64,000 bases of DNA from Paraglaciecola arctica (GCF_018861065.1 NZ_JAHKQO010000049.1:124001-188000); one strand, 5' to 3'; shown: positions 1 to 10,082, counted from the first letter of the stretch. A program made the numbers and translations. Notes: a model not told the origin generated them from the letters alone.

Positions 1-1350
1 TTGAGGCGCTTCTATTTGCCCCATCTTAGTCCATTTCTCACCTCGCCATCGCATAATCATAATGATGCCTCGGGACCATTCGTCTAAACCTATTGCTATC
101 CAGATGCCAACCAGCCCCCAAGCCCAATAAATCCCTAAAGTATAGGCCCAAAACACACCAATCCCCCACATTGCTAAAATGCCTATTTTGACGGGAAAAA
201 ATACATCACCAGCACCTTTTAAAGCAGCGATAACAATAAGGTTAATGGCTCTTCCTGATTCTAAAAACAACGAAACAATCAACAATAAGGATATGAGTTG
301 TTTAGTTTGCTCATGATTACTAAATATGGCGGCAATAGGATCTCGAGCGATGATCATGCCTAAGGTCACGGTAAACGAAACGATAACGCCCAACATCCAG
401 TATTTGTGAACCTTTAATTTGAGTTCTGCATATCGCCTTTGACCCACATAGAAGCTACTCAAAATTTGTGCACCATTGCCTAAGGAAAGTGAGAATACAA
501 ACATAAACCTTGCGATGGTTTGCACTATAGCGGCAGCGGCTAATGCGACTGTGCCTAACTGCGCAACAAAAAACATAATTGTTATTTGCGCCATATTATA
601 GGAAATGCTTTCGCCGGCATTGGGTAAGCCTATCTTTAATATTTTCTTCAATTTGATTAGGTCGGGTTTAAATATCGCCCTAAAACTAAGGGGGATTTTA
701 TGATGTTTAATAACAAACCAACACATAATCGCACTAATTATCTGGCTAGCGATAGTAGCAAAAGCAACGCCAACTACCGCTGTTTGTGGCAAACCAAAAG
801 GAGGGTACAAGGCAAAGTAGTTGCCTATAAGGTTAATTAATCCCGCTATCAACTGAATGACCATAGGGGATTTTGTATAGCCATACGCCCTAAGAATGCT
901 TGAAAACATAATGCTTAGAGACATACCAATTGATAATCCACCTAATATGATGCTGTATTGAATGGCGAATTTCTCGACATCTGCCGCAAGATTAAAGGAA
1001 TGAATAAAAGTGGGACTGCCTAGGAAAAACAATAACCCAATTATTATTGAACTTGCTAATGACATCAGTAGACTATTTTGTGAGTATTGTTGGGCGTGCT
1101 CTGGTTTGTTTGCACCTAAGTGTTGACCAATTAAAACCGCACCTCCAGAAGAGACAATGTTATAGCTAAGGATTAAGAAAAAAATAAAATGTCCGGTGAG
1201 CCCAACGGCTGCTACCGCTGCCTGAGAGTATTGGGTGAGCATAAATACGTCGATAGACATCAAACTCATGCGCATTAGTTGTTCAACGAATATCGGCCAT
1301 ACCAAAGTTTTAATATTCATTCTTTGAGCGATTGATACTATTTTCGACAT
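1..1350 (-). CDS. MATE family multidrug/Na+ efflux transporter, partial at the left edge
   Basis: The minus-strand frame opens at the ATG at 1350 (protein start MSKIVSIAQRMN) and stays open to base 1, so the C-terminal end lies outside the window. The visible 450 residues are close to the usual MATE length, so little is missing. The product is very hydrophobic with about twelve membrane segments and reads like NorM/DinF-type carriers: an N-terminal half with a VEQLMRMSLMSIDVFML-type segment and a second homologous half after about residue 230. MATE proteins export cationic drugs or metabolites in exchange for Na+ or H+ across the inner membrane. It is divergent from the sugar transporter at 1816. 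The substrate cannot be read from sequence. Confidence 0.88.
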   Translation of the reverse strand, partial: MSKIVSIAQRMNIKTLVWPIFVEQLMRMSLMSIDVFMLTQYSQAAVAAVGLTGHFIFFLILSYNIVSSGGAVLIGQHLGANKPEHAQQYSQNSLLMSLASSIIIGLLFFLGSPTFIHSFNLAADVEKFAIQYSIILGGLSIGMSLSIMFSSILRAYGYTKSPMVIQLIAGLINLIGNYFALYPPFGLPQTAVVGVAFATIASQIISAIMCWFVIKHHKIPLSFRAIFKPDLIKLKKILKIGLPNAGESISYNMAQITIMFFVAQLGTVALAAAAIVQTIARFMFVFSLSLGNGAQILSSFYVGQRRYAELKLKVHKYWMLGVIVSFTVTLGMIIARDPIAAIFSNHEQTKQLISLLLIVSLFLESGRAINLIVIAALKGAGDVFFPVKIGILAMWGIGVFWAYTLGIYWAWGLVGIWIAIGLDEWSRGIIMIMRWRGEKWTKMGQIEAPQ

Positions 1351-1815
1351 TTATCCCCCAAGCGATTTTAAAGGGCGATTATAACCTGTAAACCTAAAAC
1401 AAAAGCCCTAAAACTAAAAGTCATAAAGCGTTAGTGAAATTTTTCGGTTTAGTAACTCTCCATCCAAAACGACTAAATATTATTAAGTGAATTAGTTTGC
1501 AGGCTGCGGCTCAATTAATTTTTTGAGACTGGAGATCTTCGATGATTGAGTGCTTATAAAAACGACAAAACACCTTAACCACTATTACTATATGTAACAA
1601 TTGCTTTATGTTTTTGTAACAATAAAATCACTCTGAGTGGGTGGTATTTCTTCTCGTTAATTCTTGTAACTACTTGTATTTATTATTAATTTTTTCTTGT
1701 CGTTGAAGTATTGTTTTGAAATCAGAGATGTAATCTCAGTTTTGTCAACGCTATACAGACTTTATGACTGGAAGTAGACTCACGGTATGTTTAGGTCAAA
1801 GTATTTATTCAATTC
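1351..1815. other. Divergent intergenic region between the MATE gene and the sugar transporter
   Basis: This 465-bp AT-rich stretch must hold the promoters of the minus-strand MATE gene and of the plus-strand xylan cluster. I see no RNA gene, no strong hairpin and no convincing operator. A short plus-strand frame from 1764 is out of frame with the transporter it overlaps and is not believed. Confidence 0.5.
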
Positions 1816-3291
1816 ATGACAGAAAATACCGAAAAGTTGAGTGTGTTGGAGAAAGTTGGATACAGTTTAGGCGATTTAGCCGCCAACCTTGTATTTCAAA
1901 CCCTAGTGACATTTATCGCGTTTTTTTACACCGATGTTTACAAAATTCCTGTGGAGTCGGCCACTATGGTCATTTTCACTTGTGGATTAATCGCTGCGTT
2001 TTTTAATCCTTTTATGGGAATGATCGCTGATAGAACCCAAACTCGCTGGGGTAAATTCAGGCCGTGGATTCTATGGACCTCTATACCATTTGGGGTGATT
2101 GCACTACTGACCTTTAGTACTCCGGACTTTAGCCCCGATGGTAAAGTGGTTTATGCCTTTATCACCTACTTATTATTATTGTTGATTTACTCAGCGAACA
2201 ACCTGCCTTATTCGGCTTTGAGCGGCGTGATAACCGGCAATATGAAACAGCGCAATAGTATGTCTTCGTATCGTTTTATTGCGGTGATGATTGCGCAATT
2301 TATCATACAAGTTTTATTGTTGCCTCTGGTCTTAATAGCAGGCGATGGTGATAAGGCCGTGGGTTTTGAAAAGGTCATGACGTTTCTATCAATAGCCGGT
2401 GTGATTATGTTTATGATTACGTTTTTCACAACCAAAGAGCGAGTGATCCCCGACCCTGAGCAAAAATCCACTGTAGCAGAAGACTTGCGAGACTTAATAA
2501 GTAATCTACCTTGGGTGATCATGCTAGTGGTGACGATATTAGTGTTCATTACTCTTGCTCTTAAAGGTGGAATGTACATTTATTACTTTGAGAATTACTT
2601 AAATCCTAATCAAATAACGGAATTACTAGCCACTGTTGGCTTTAATGGATTTATTGATGGCTTAAACGCAAGTTTAACTAGTTTAGGTTTAACGCAGTTT
2701 CATTGGCCTGAAGACGCCGCAACCTCTGGATTTGCAGTTTTTAATGCCGGTGGAATTATTTTTATGATAGTGGGCATTGGTTTTTCAAAAGGCCTAGCAG
2801 ACAGGTTTGGAAAGCGCGAAGTGTTTGGTGCTTCGTTATTTATGTCGACAGTTTTTATGGCTGCGTTTTACTTCTATCCGCCAGATGCAATTGGTTTAGT
2901 CTTTAGTTCACAAATTCTCCATGGATTCTTTTATGGTATATCGACACCTTTGTTATGGGCAATGATTGCTGATGTGGCCGATTATTCCGAGTGGAAAAAT
3001 CATAGAAGAGCCACTGCAATTATATTTTCTGCCATGATAGTCGGCCTCAAAGTGGGCCTTACACTGGGGTCCTCACTTTTATCGAGTATTTTAGGCTTTT
3101 ATGATTATGACCCCGACTTAGCAACACAGCTGCCTGACACTATTAACGGGATTAAATTATCGGTTAGTGTCTATGCTTCAATCCCATTTTTAGTAGCGGT
3201 AGCATGTTTATTTGTTTACAAAATTAATAAGCAAGTAGAACAAAAAATCGAACTGGATTTAACCGCAAGAAGAACGGGTCGAGTTGATTGA
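1816..3291 (+). CDS. GPH-family glycoside:cation symporter (MFS sugar transporter)
   Basis: A 491-residue protein with about twelve membrane helices. The N terminus (EKVGYSLGDLAANLVFQ) and the loop at residues 62-84 (FFNPFMG-MIADRTQTRWGKFRPW) are the hallmarks of the glycoside-pentoside-hexuronide symporters related to MelB, XynB/XylP and YicJ. These carry oligosaccharides into the cytoplasm with H+ or Na+. The ATG at 1816 gives the standard family N terminus, although a purine-rich stretch upstream (about 1790-1800) is a poor ribosome site. It is followed 71 bp later by a GH43 gene on the same strand and faces a GH67/esterase operon, so the substrate is probably a xylo- or aldouronic oligosaccharide (inference). 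Confidence 0.9.
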   Translation: MTENTEKLSVLEKVGYSLGDLAANLVFQTLVTFIAFFYTDVYKIPVESATMVIFTCGLIAAFFNPFMGMIADRTQTRWGKFRPWILWTSIPFGVIALLTFSTPDFSPDGKVVYAFITYLLLLLIYSANNLPYSALSGVITGNMKQRNSMSSYRFIAVMIAQFIIQVLLLPLVLIAGDGDKAVGFEKVMTFLSIAGVIMFMITFFTTKERVIPDPEQKSTVAEDLRDLISNLPWVIMLVVTILVFITLALKGGMYIYYFENYLNPNQITELLATVGFNGFIDGLNASLTSLGLTQFHWPEDAATSGFAVFNAGGIIFMIVGIGFSKGLADRFGKREVFGASLFMSTVFMAAFYFYPPDAIGLVFSSQILHGFFYGISTPLLWAMIADVADYSEWKNHRRATAIIFSAMIVGLKVGLTLGSSLLSSILGFYDYDPDLATQLPDTINGIKLSVSVYASIPFLVAVACLFVYKINKQVEQKIELDLTARRTGRVD

Positions 3292-3362
3292 ATTTAATTA
3301 ATGACAGTGTTTAATGAGAGCGCAACTGAATTAGAAGTTGTGCTGAATGATGAAGAGAGTAG

Positions 3363-4385
3363 ATGATGTCGGATGAATTATTATCCCAAGAAGAAATAAC
3401 AGTAATACGAGAAAAGGCTATTTCAGCGCCTTTGGTTGAAAACATTTATACCGCTGACCCCTCGGCACATGTATTTGATGGAAAAATTTATATTTACCCG
3501 TCTCATGATATCGATGCAGGTATCCCGTTTAACGATAACGGTGACCATTTTGGAATGGAAGACTACCACGTTATTTCAATGGATTCGCCAACAAGTAAAG
3601 CTGTTGATAACGGTGTTGCCCTACATGTTAAAGACGTACCTTGGGCAAGTCGCCAAATGTGGGCACCAGATGCAGCCAAAAAGGGTGATAAATACTATTT
3701 TTATTTTCCGGCAAAAAAAGCAGATGATATTTTTCAAATTGGGGTTGCGGTGGGGGATTCGCCTGTTGGTCCTTTTGTGGCTCAAGCCCAACCTATAGCG
3801 GCGAGTTACTCTATCGATCCTGCGGTATTTGAAGATGATGATGGCCAATACTATATGTACTTCGGGGGGATTTGGGGAGGCCAGTTACAACATTATCGAA
3901 ATAATCAATACGATCCATACGTTGATGAGCCAGAAGCAGAGGAAGCCGCTTTAGGACCAATAATCGCTCGTATGAGCGACGATATGTTGGAATTTGATGA
4001 ATCGCCAAAGGAAATCGTTATTCTTGATGAAAACGGGCAACCGCTGTTAGCCGGTGATCACGATAGAAGGTTTTTCGAAGCCGCGTGGATGCACAAGTAT
4101 AAGGGTAAATATTACTTTTCATACTCGACTGGAGATACACATTATTTGTGTTATGCCATAGGTGATAACCCTTATGGCCCGTTTACTTATGCAGGCAGAA
4201 TATTAGAGCCCGTTTTAGGTTGGACCACACACCATTCAATTACTCAATATCAGGATAAATGGTTCTTATTTTACCATGACTCATCACTGTCAGCTGGAGT
4301 CACACATCTGCGTTCAGTTAAAATGGCTGAAATACAATATGACAGTGACGGCTTGATAAAAACACTGGTGCCCTATAAGGATTAA
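3363..4385 (+). CDS. Glycoside hydrolase family 43, probable beta-xylosidase/arabinofuranosidase
   Basis: A 340-residue protein without a signal peptide, so probably cytoplasmic. The three GH43 catalytic carboxylates are visible: Asp32 in ADPSAHVF (general base), Asp152 in SIDPAVFEDDDG (pKa modulator) and Glu239 in FFEAAWMHKY (general acid). The RQMWAPDA block at 98-104 is also typical of the five-bladed propeller. Family members cleave beta-1,4-xylosyl or alpha-L-arabinosyl ends from xylan oligomers. It lies just behind the GPH transporter and would act on the imported sugar. Start choice between the adjacent ATG codons at 3363 and 3366 is not decidable. It converges on the esterase gene 12 bp downstream. 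Confidence 0.9.
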   Translation: MMSDELLSQEEITVIREKAISAPLVENIYTADPSAHVFDGKIYIYPSHDIDAGIPFNDNGDHFGMEDYHVISMDSPTSKAVDNGVALHVKDVPWASRQMWAPDAAKKGDKYYFYFPAKKADDIFQIGVAVGDSPVGPFVAQAQPIAASYSIDPAVFEDDDGQYYMYFGGIWGGQLQHYRNNQYDPYVDEPEAEEAALGPIIARMSDDMLEFDESPKEIVILDENGQPLLAGDHDRRFFEAAWMHKYKGKYYFSYSTGDTHYLCYAIGDNPYGPFTYAGRILEPVLGWTTHHSITQYQDKWFLFYHDSSLSAGVTHLRSVKMAEIQYDSDGLIKTLVPYKD

Positions 4386-4397
4386 CAAACCTATAGC

Positions 4398-6335
4398 CTA
4401 TTGTGTTGGGGTTAAATTGGCCTGAAAAGGCGAGGCCGGTAATCCTTCCTTGTTATACAGGTTTGCATTGGCCGGATTGTCAGCCCATGCATACCTAACT
4501 TTTACAGGAGCAGATACACTGTTATGCCACACCTTGATTTGTTGGCCTATTATTTTTGCCTTGGCCCAGACAAACTTGCCATCTTTAGCGGCGATGGCAA
4601 ACCCTTGCAGGTCACCATCTTTAGCTACTAAACCGCCGCCAGTATGTGTAAAGTCAAGGAATAAAGCCCCGTGCTTTTCTTCAATAGTGGTTATTTGAGG
4701 TCCTGAATACACTGTCTTTTTATTGTGGTAAGCAATATTCTGAGCCGCTAAGGCTAAACGATGTCCTGGAGCATATTTATTCAGAGGATGGATATCATTC
4801 CATTCACCAGAGTCAATAATTGCTGCCATTGCCGTGTTGGGTAGATTCAAGGTTAAACGTTGCTGTTCTCTTAGTTCAGCCCAATTACTCGGTTTAGGAT
4901 GATTGCTGGTCTCCATAAAATTGGCGAGTTGCACATACAAAAAGGGTAGACTCTGTTGATTAAAGTGGTTACGCCAGTCTTTTATCATGTTGCTAAATAA
5001 AGCCTGGTAATTGAATGGATTACCGGTGTTTGACTCGCCTTGATACCAAATAACCCCTTTAATTTTATAATCCAAAGCGGGGGCGATCATGGCGTTAAAT
5101 AATCCTGTTGGTTTGTACTGGATAAAGTTTTGATTAGGTAATTCATCGGCTAACACACTGACTTTAAATTGCCATATGCCAGTTAGGTTGATATGTGCGT
5201 TGGGCTTGCCTAACCAATAAGGTTTATCTGCAACAAAACCACCTTTACCTCGGTTGTTTATAACTCTAATTGCAATAACATTTTTACCTGCAACTAAGAC
5301 TCCTTTAGGTACGGTATAACGTCGTGGGGGATATTGATAAGTAGTGTTTCCTACTTCGATGCCATTTATATAAATGGTATCGGCATCCACAATAGCGCCC
5401 ATCATTAATTTGGCGCGTTTGCCTGCCATGGATTTTGGCACGTCTATGGTTTTACGAAACCATACCACTCCGTTCATTGGTGCTACCTTTTGATCTTCCC
5501 AAAAGCCGGGCAGGGTAAAGGGCTGCCAGTTTTTGTCATCAAATTCTGGTTTGTACCATTTTTCAGCTAAACCCGCATCACGGTTGTTGATATCTGTATA
5601 CCAGTTATCACTGCGCGCTTTATCGGCATCTTGAATGGCCTTAATATGTGAGTCGTTTTGGAATAATTTGGCTTCAGCATGGGGTTTTGGGAAACCTATT
5701 AACGCCTCTTCACTCATCCACGCTTCTACAGGTGAACCTCCCACACTGGCATTAATAACACCTATTGGTACCTGATAGGTTTCATATAAATCACGGGCAA
5801 AAAAGAAAGCAGTAGCCGAAAACTTCATTACCGATTCTGGGCTTAATTCTTGCCACTGTACGATAGGGTAATCTGCTTGGGCTGACTTAAAATTGTAGAC
5901 TGTAGGTACTGTAAAATGACGAATATCCGGATAGTGTGCCTCTGCGATATCCCTTGGGTAACGCTCTTTAACACGCTCCATAGGCAACACCATGTTGGAT
6001 TGTCCCGACGCTAACCAGACCTCACCGAAGGCCACATTATTAATGGTAATGGTATTGTTAGCGGTTATTTGAATTAAGTGCTTAGTTCCAGCAGGTTGTG
6101 GTTTAAGTTTTATAGACCAACGTTTAGCGTCACTTTGTACCGACCCCACTAACTGCCCATCAAAGTGCACAGTGACTTTTTCATTAGGTTCTGCCCAGCC
6201 CCAAAGGGAAATTTCTGTGTCTCGCTGCAACACCATATTGTCTGATATTAAACGAGGTAGTTTAACGTCAGCGTTACAATACGTGCTAAAAGCTAAGGTT
6301 AGGATTGAAATACATTTAACGAGTTTTCTAGACAT
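4398..6335 (-). CDS. Sialate O-acetylesterase-type SGNH esterase, probable xylan-oligomer deacetylase
   Basis: A 645-residue protein with an N-terminal signal peptide (MSRKLVKCISILTLAFSTYCNA). The SGNH hydrolase is split: GQSNM with Ser113 as nucleophile, YQGESN at 431-436, and the Asp514-x-His516 pair in NDIHPLNK. Between roughly 255 and 400 a beta-sandwich of the GH2 sugar-binding type is inserted, as in the bacterial sialate O-acetylesterase (SASA) family. The family removes O-acetyl groups. Here, 3 bp after the GH67 gene in the same operon, deacetylation of glucuronoxylan oligomers fits better than sialic acid chemistry (inference). No sialic acid gene is nearby. Confidence 0.87.
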   Translation of the reverse strand: MSRKLVKCISILTLAFSTYCNADVKLPRLISDNMVLQRDTEISLWGWAEPNEKVTVHFDGQLVGSVQSDAKRWSIKLKPQPAGTKHLIQITANNTITINNVAFGEVWLASGQSNMVLPMERVKERYPRDIAEAHYPDIRHFTVPTVYNFKSAQADYPIVQWQELSPESVMKFSATAFFFARDLYETYQVPIGVINASVGGSPVEAWMSEEALIGFPKPHAEAKLFQNDSHIKAIQDADKARSDNWYTDINNRDAGLAEKWYKPEFDDKNWQPFTLPGFWEDQKVAPMNGVVWFRKTIDVPKSMAGKRAKLMMGAIVDADTIYINGIEVGNTTYQYPPRRYTVPKGVLVAGKNVIAIRVINNRGKGGFVADKPYWLGKPNAHINLTGIWQFKVSVLADELPNQNFIQYKPTGLFNAMIAPALDYKIKGVIWYQGESNTGNPFNYQALFSNMIKDWRNHFNQQSLPFLYVQLANFMETSNHPKPSNWAELREQQRLTLNLPNTAMAAIIDSGEWNDIHPLNKYAPGHRLALAAQNIAYHNKKTVYSGPQITTIEEKHGALFLDFTHTGGGLVAKDGDLQGFAIAAKDGKFVWAKAKIIGQQIKVWHNSVSAPVKVRYAWADNPANANLYNKEGLPASPFQANLTPTQ

Positions 6336-6338
6336 AAA

Positions 6339-8495
6339 CTACCCCTGACCAGGTGCATAAGGATGTTGCAGACTGCGAAAGTATTCCAAGTTTTGTTTTG
6401 GAGGCTCAAACGACTCTGGAAAAGGTCTTTTAGAAATAGATTGAAAATACAACATACACGCGTCTCGCCACCATTTCGCTTCCTTGAGTTGAATGCTTAA
6501 AGACATTGCCACTTGCTTAAATTGATTGGGTTCTATTTCACCTTGTAAAGAAGACCAAGTAGCTTGCATTTGAGCGACACCGGCTACACCTTTGTCATAG
6601 TGATGAGCTAAAGCTTGCCATAACGTTATGCCATTAGGCATTAAGTAGTCCCAGTCCAAGTGATGAAACCAAAGCAGTAGTTCCTGAGGGGTAGTGCTAG
6701 GGTCGGAAAAGCGTTTTTGCCAGTAGCGAGCATATTGTGAGACCCCGTTGGTACCAGAGGAAGTGCGGTTTAGACCAATTCCTTTTGCGTCAGCTCGGTG
6801 GTAATACGTTGGGTTCCAATCATCTCGGCCTAGGTTATTTACCCAAGGTCCTGGTCCAAAATGATGGCCTGTATCCATTAAATGGTGCAAACCTAGAGGG
6901 GTCATATAATCTACGACGTACTCTCTAGAGTGCATCATCATGGATAGAATTTTAGCACTTGCGCTGCCTTTCGTGGTTAAGGTCATGGCTATCCATTCTT
7001 TGGCAATATCTTCTGCTGTTAACTCGTGGTCCCAAGCAAGGCGCCCAAATACATACCAGTTTGCTTGCCCAAATATATGACCAGTCCAATTGCGGTCACT
7101 GCCAATATTGGCGACGCCCGCCATGGCAGTCAGCGAGTTGTTATGCAAACTACCGTCGATCACCTTTGATACAGTCGAGCCTTTGCCTAGGACATGGGTA
7201 TCGGCCATAAGAGTTTCTTTGTACATAGTCCCCAAATAGGCTAAATGAGTACTAAAGCCCAGATACTCTTGGGTAATTTGAAATTCCATTGCCAATGAAG
7301 TTTCGGGAGTAGCCCCAAACAATGGACTAAAAGGCTCGCGCGGTTGAAAGTCGATAGGGCCATTTTTGACTTGAATACTGACATTTTGAGCGAACTTTCC
7401 GTCTAGTGGCACAAATTCGTTGTACGCTTGTAAACTGCGCTCAGTGTTTGAATTTTGGTTATAAACGAAGGCTCTCCATAACACAACTCCTCCAAAACCC
7501 TGTAAGGTTTTTGCTAACATATTAGCGCCTTGTGCATGAGTACGGCCATAGTCACCTGGACCGGGTTGCCCTTCGGAATTAGCTTTAACCAAATAGCCTC
7601 CAAAATCAGGGATAAGGCTATATATTTGATTAGTTTTTTGCTGCCACCATTGTTGTACTTCTTTGTTCAAGGGATCTGAAGTCGCTAAACCTCCTAGTTG
7701 TTGAGGCGAACTAAACTTCAAGCTTAAGTATATTTTGATCCCATAAGGTCTAAAAATATCGGCCAAGGCTTTAACTTTTTTTAAATATTTAGGTGTCAGT
7801 ATAAGTGAGTCAGAATTGACATTTATTGGGACAACACCATTAATCCCAATGGAGGCATTAGCCCGAGCATAGTCGTAGTAGCGTTGCTCTTTATAATCGG
7901 GTAATTTATGCCAATCAAATATCGATTGTCCCGCATATCCTCGTTCAGCATGGCGGTTTAAGTCATCCCAGTGATTTAACATGCGCAATTTAACCTTAGG
8001 TTTTTGTACTATTGATAAATTTTCGATTGGCTGCATGTTCTGTAGCAAACGGATAAAGTGAAATGTGCCGTACAACAAACCAATATCTGAATTGGCGCTA
8101 ATAAAAATGACACCCTCTTTATCTTTGATGACAAAGCCTTCATCACCAATATCGTTGAGATAGGGTAGCAACCAGAGTTCGTTAGCTATTAGTTGAGCTT
8201 TAGGGGCTATCACTAATTTTGAATTGATGGACCCAAAGTTGGGTTGTATGTTTAATAATCCCGTTGCCGCTAAACGCAATTCTTGTTGAACAATCGCAGC
8301 GGTTTTCGATTGGCTCCTAAGCTTTATATGTTGTAAATAGCTCTTGTACACTTTGTTTGCAGAGGTGTTTGTTATGGGGCCATATTTCAACCATAGGCGA
8401 TATCCATCCTCGCCTTCAAAACCTAGTGTGGCAAAAGCGGGATGTGACACGGTTAAAATACTCAATAATAAAAATACGAAACAAACGGATTTCAT
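6339..8495 (-). CDS. aguA: Alpha-glucuronidase, glycoside hydrolase family 67
   Basis: A 718-residue protein with a signal peptide (to about residue 22). It removes (4-O-methyl)-glucuronic acid from the non-reducing end of aldouronic acids released from glucuronoxylan. The family's catalytic set can be placed by spacing: Glu308 in KANSEGQPGPGDYGRTH as acid, and Asp382 (NGPIDFQPREP) with Glu410 (FQITQEYLG) as the base pair. The 28-residue distance between the last two equals that of the Cellvibrio japonicus enzyme. It heads a two-gene operon with the esterase downstream. A periplasmic location follows from the signal peptide and is typical of marine xylan users. Confidence 0.95.
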   Translation of the reverse strand: MKSVCFVFLLLSILTVSHPAFATLGFEGEDGYRLWLKYGPITNTSANKVYKSYLQHIKLRSQSKTAAIVQQELRLAATGLLNIQPNFGSINSKLVIAPKAQLIANELWLLPYLNDIGDEGFVIKDKEGVIFISANSDIGLLYGTFHFIRLLQNMQPIENLSIVQKPKVKLRMLNHWDDLNRHAERGYAGQSIFDWHKLPDYKEQRYYDYARANASIGINGVVPINVNSDSLILTPKYLKKVKALADIFRPYGIKIYLSLKFSSPQQLGGLATSDPLNKEVQQWWQQKTNQIYSLIPDFGGYLVKANSEGQPGPGDYGRTHAQGANMLAKTLQGFGGVVLWRAFVYNQNSNTERSLQAYNEFVPLDGKFAQNVSIQVKNGPIDFQPREPFSPLFGATPETSLAMEFQITQEYLGFSTHLAYLGTMYKETLMADTHVLGKGSTVSKVIDGSLHNNSLTAMAGVANIGSDRNWTGHIFGQANWYVFGRLAWDHELTAEDIAKEWIAMTLTTKGSASAKILSMMMHSREYVVDYMTPLGLHHLMDTGHHFGPGPWVNNLGRDDWNPTYYHRADAKGIGLNRTSSGTNGVSQYARYWQKRFSDPSTTPQELLLWFHHLDWDYLMPNGITLWQALAHHYDKGVAGVAQMQATWSSLQGEIEPNQFKQVAMSLSIQLKEAKWWRDACMLYFQSISKRPFPESFEPPKQNLEYFRSLQHPYAPGQG

Positions 8496-8803
8496 TCCTC
8501 AAGCGACCTCATTTTTAGTTAACTTGGCGTGTGTAAGTTGCAAATTTGTTTGCAGTTGTACAATAAATTAACATATGCATTGAGTTGCTGAGGTTGATTC
8601 ACGTTGTTTCGTTATTGCTAAACAACAAAACGTAAAAACTGTAACGCCACCACTAGATGGATTTAGCTCGTGTATTGGTGTGAAAGGCGGTTTCTGGACT
8701 ACATTGAGTCAATCGAGATCATGCAGTTTTTTATGACACAACGAAAAAACTAGGATGTTCGCTACAAACTCGTAATCGAATTACCCGATAAATAGTGCCT
8801 GAA
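8496..8803. other. Intergenic region upstream of the alpha-glucuronidase operon
   Basis: 308 bp between two minus-strand genes. It must contain the promoter of the GH67-esterase operon and the end of the peptidase E transcript. I see no clear hairpin, RNA gene or recognised operator in it. Confidence 0.4.
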
Positions 8804-9508
8804 CTAAGGTGTTAAATAACCATTTAGATGTTGCTCTGGTTTGATGATTTTTTGCGTCTCACCTTTAAACACTACTGCATCTAAATCACCTTTCAACCGT
8901 AGTGAATTGCCTTGCAGTAACAATGCACTGCCTTCATGAATACCAATAACGGGTATCTTAGGGTTCAAAATACAAAACTCTTGGATACGTTGCGCTCGAC
9001 TTTCACCATTGTGACCTGGTGGTTGGAAGTCGCTGTAGTGAGGGTTAAGTTGAAAAGGAACAAAATTTAACGATTCGAAGCTAGGTGGTTGAATTATAGG
9101 CATGTCATTGGTGGTGCGAATGCTATTGCCGCAGATATTTGAGCCAGCGCTCCAGCCTATAAATGGTGAACCTTGAGATACCTGAAGTTTTAGAGCCTTA
9201 ACTAAGTTTTGTTGGTAGAGTTGATTCAATAAATTAAAAGTATTACCTCCACCAACCATAATGGCTTGAGCATTGTTTATTGCCTCTTGGGCGTCGGGAA
9301 ATTGATGAATGCCTTTTATATGGTAGTTCGGAAGCGCATTCTGTACTTTAGTGGTGTAGTCGTCCCAACTAATTGAAACCCCAGCAAATGGAATAAACAC
9401 CACCTCTTTGATTTCCAACAAATGTTGATCTATCAATGGGATTGCATGCTGTAGATAGTCTTCACTACCTGCACGAGAACTGCTCAACATAAGCACACTT
9501 AGATTCAT
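8804..9508 (-). CDS. pepE: Peptidase E, alpha-aspartyl dipeptidase (S51)
   Basis: A 234-residue cytoplasmic protein beginning MNLSVLMLSSS. I chose the ATG at 9508 because an AGGGAA ribosome site lies about 13 bases upstream and because the resulting numbering matches the E. coli enzyme exactly: Ser120 in GWSAGSN, Asp135 and His157. A longer reading from 9586 adds 26 residues with no family match. PepE hydrolyses dipeptides with an N-terminal aspartate. It stands alone, divergent from the phosphatase gene at 9606. Confidence 0.93.
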   Translation of the reverse strand: MNLSVLMLSSSRAGSEDYLQHAIPLIDQHLLEIKEVVFIPFAGVSISWDDYTTKVQNALPNYHIKGIHQFPDAQEAINNAQAIMVGGGNTFNLLNQLYQQNLVKALKLQVSQGSPFIGWSAGSNICGNSIRTTNDMPIIQPPSFESLNFVPFQLNPHYSDFQPPGHNGESRAQRIQEFCILNPKIPVIGIHEGSALLLQGNSLRLKGDLDAVVFKGETQKIIKPEQHLNGYLTP

Positions 9509-9605
9509 TTTTAATTTATTCCCTATTTGTACTAGACGCACAATTATAGACAGATAGAATAGTTTGCCTAGCGATAAACCCGTCAATCATAATTTAGGCT
9601 AATTC

Positions 9606-10082
9606 ATGTCTGCTAATACTCCTTCGGTACTTTTTGTTTGTTTAGGCAATATTTGTCGTTCACCCAGTGCTGAAGCGGTTTTTAAGAAAAAAGCCGCTGA
9701 ACAGGGGCTTTCCATTGAAATAGACTCAGCTGGTACCGCGGGCTATCACAAAGGGGCAGCACCAGATAAACGAGCTCAGGCTGTGGGAGAGGACAGGGGT
9801 TACAGTTTTAAAGGTCTAAAATGTCGTAAAGTAGTAGAACAAGATTTTGAAAAGTATGATTATATTTTGGGCATGGATAGCGAAAATGTAGCTAACTTGC
9901 TCGAGATCTGTCCCGAGGAATTTCAACATAAAGTGGGGTTGTTTTTAAGTTTTAGTCAATCTGAAGAACAACAAGTGCCCGACCCTTATTATGGTGGAAA
10001 AAGGGGATTTGAATATGTGTTGGATTTAATTGAACAAGGTGCTGATGGTTTTGTAGAACACCTTAAATCCTCCTCACCATAA
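9606..10082 (+). CDS. Low-molecular-weight protein-tyrosine phosphatase
   Basis: A 158-residue protein with the complete signature of the family: the P-loop CLGNICRSP (Cys12 nucleophile, Arg18) close to the N terminus and the general acid Asp126 in DPYYGG. The enzyme removes phosphate from tyrosine or small substrates through a cysteinyl-phosphate intermediate. There is no adjacent bacterial tyrosine kinase or capsule gene, so a role in exopolysaccharide control is not supported here; it resembles the stand-alone YfkJ/eukaryote-like branch. It lies 130 bp upstream of the DAHP synthase. Confidence 0.93.
   Translation: MSANTPSVLFVCLGNICRSPSAEAVFKKKAAEQGLSIEIDSAGTAGYHKGAAPDKRAQAVGEDRGYSFKGLKCRKVVEQDFEKYDYILGMDSENVANLLEICPEEFQHKVGLFLSFSQSEEQQVPDPYYGGKRGFEYVLDLIEQGADGFVEHLKSSSP

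Noticed and set aside
1764-2006. 80-codon plus-strand frame
   Set aside because: Out of frame with and overlapping the sugar transporter start; no family features.
9509-9586. Longer N terminus for peptidase E
   Set aside because: Adds 26 residues absent from the family and spoils the exact match of catalytic residue numbering.
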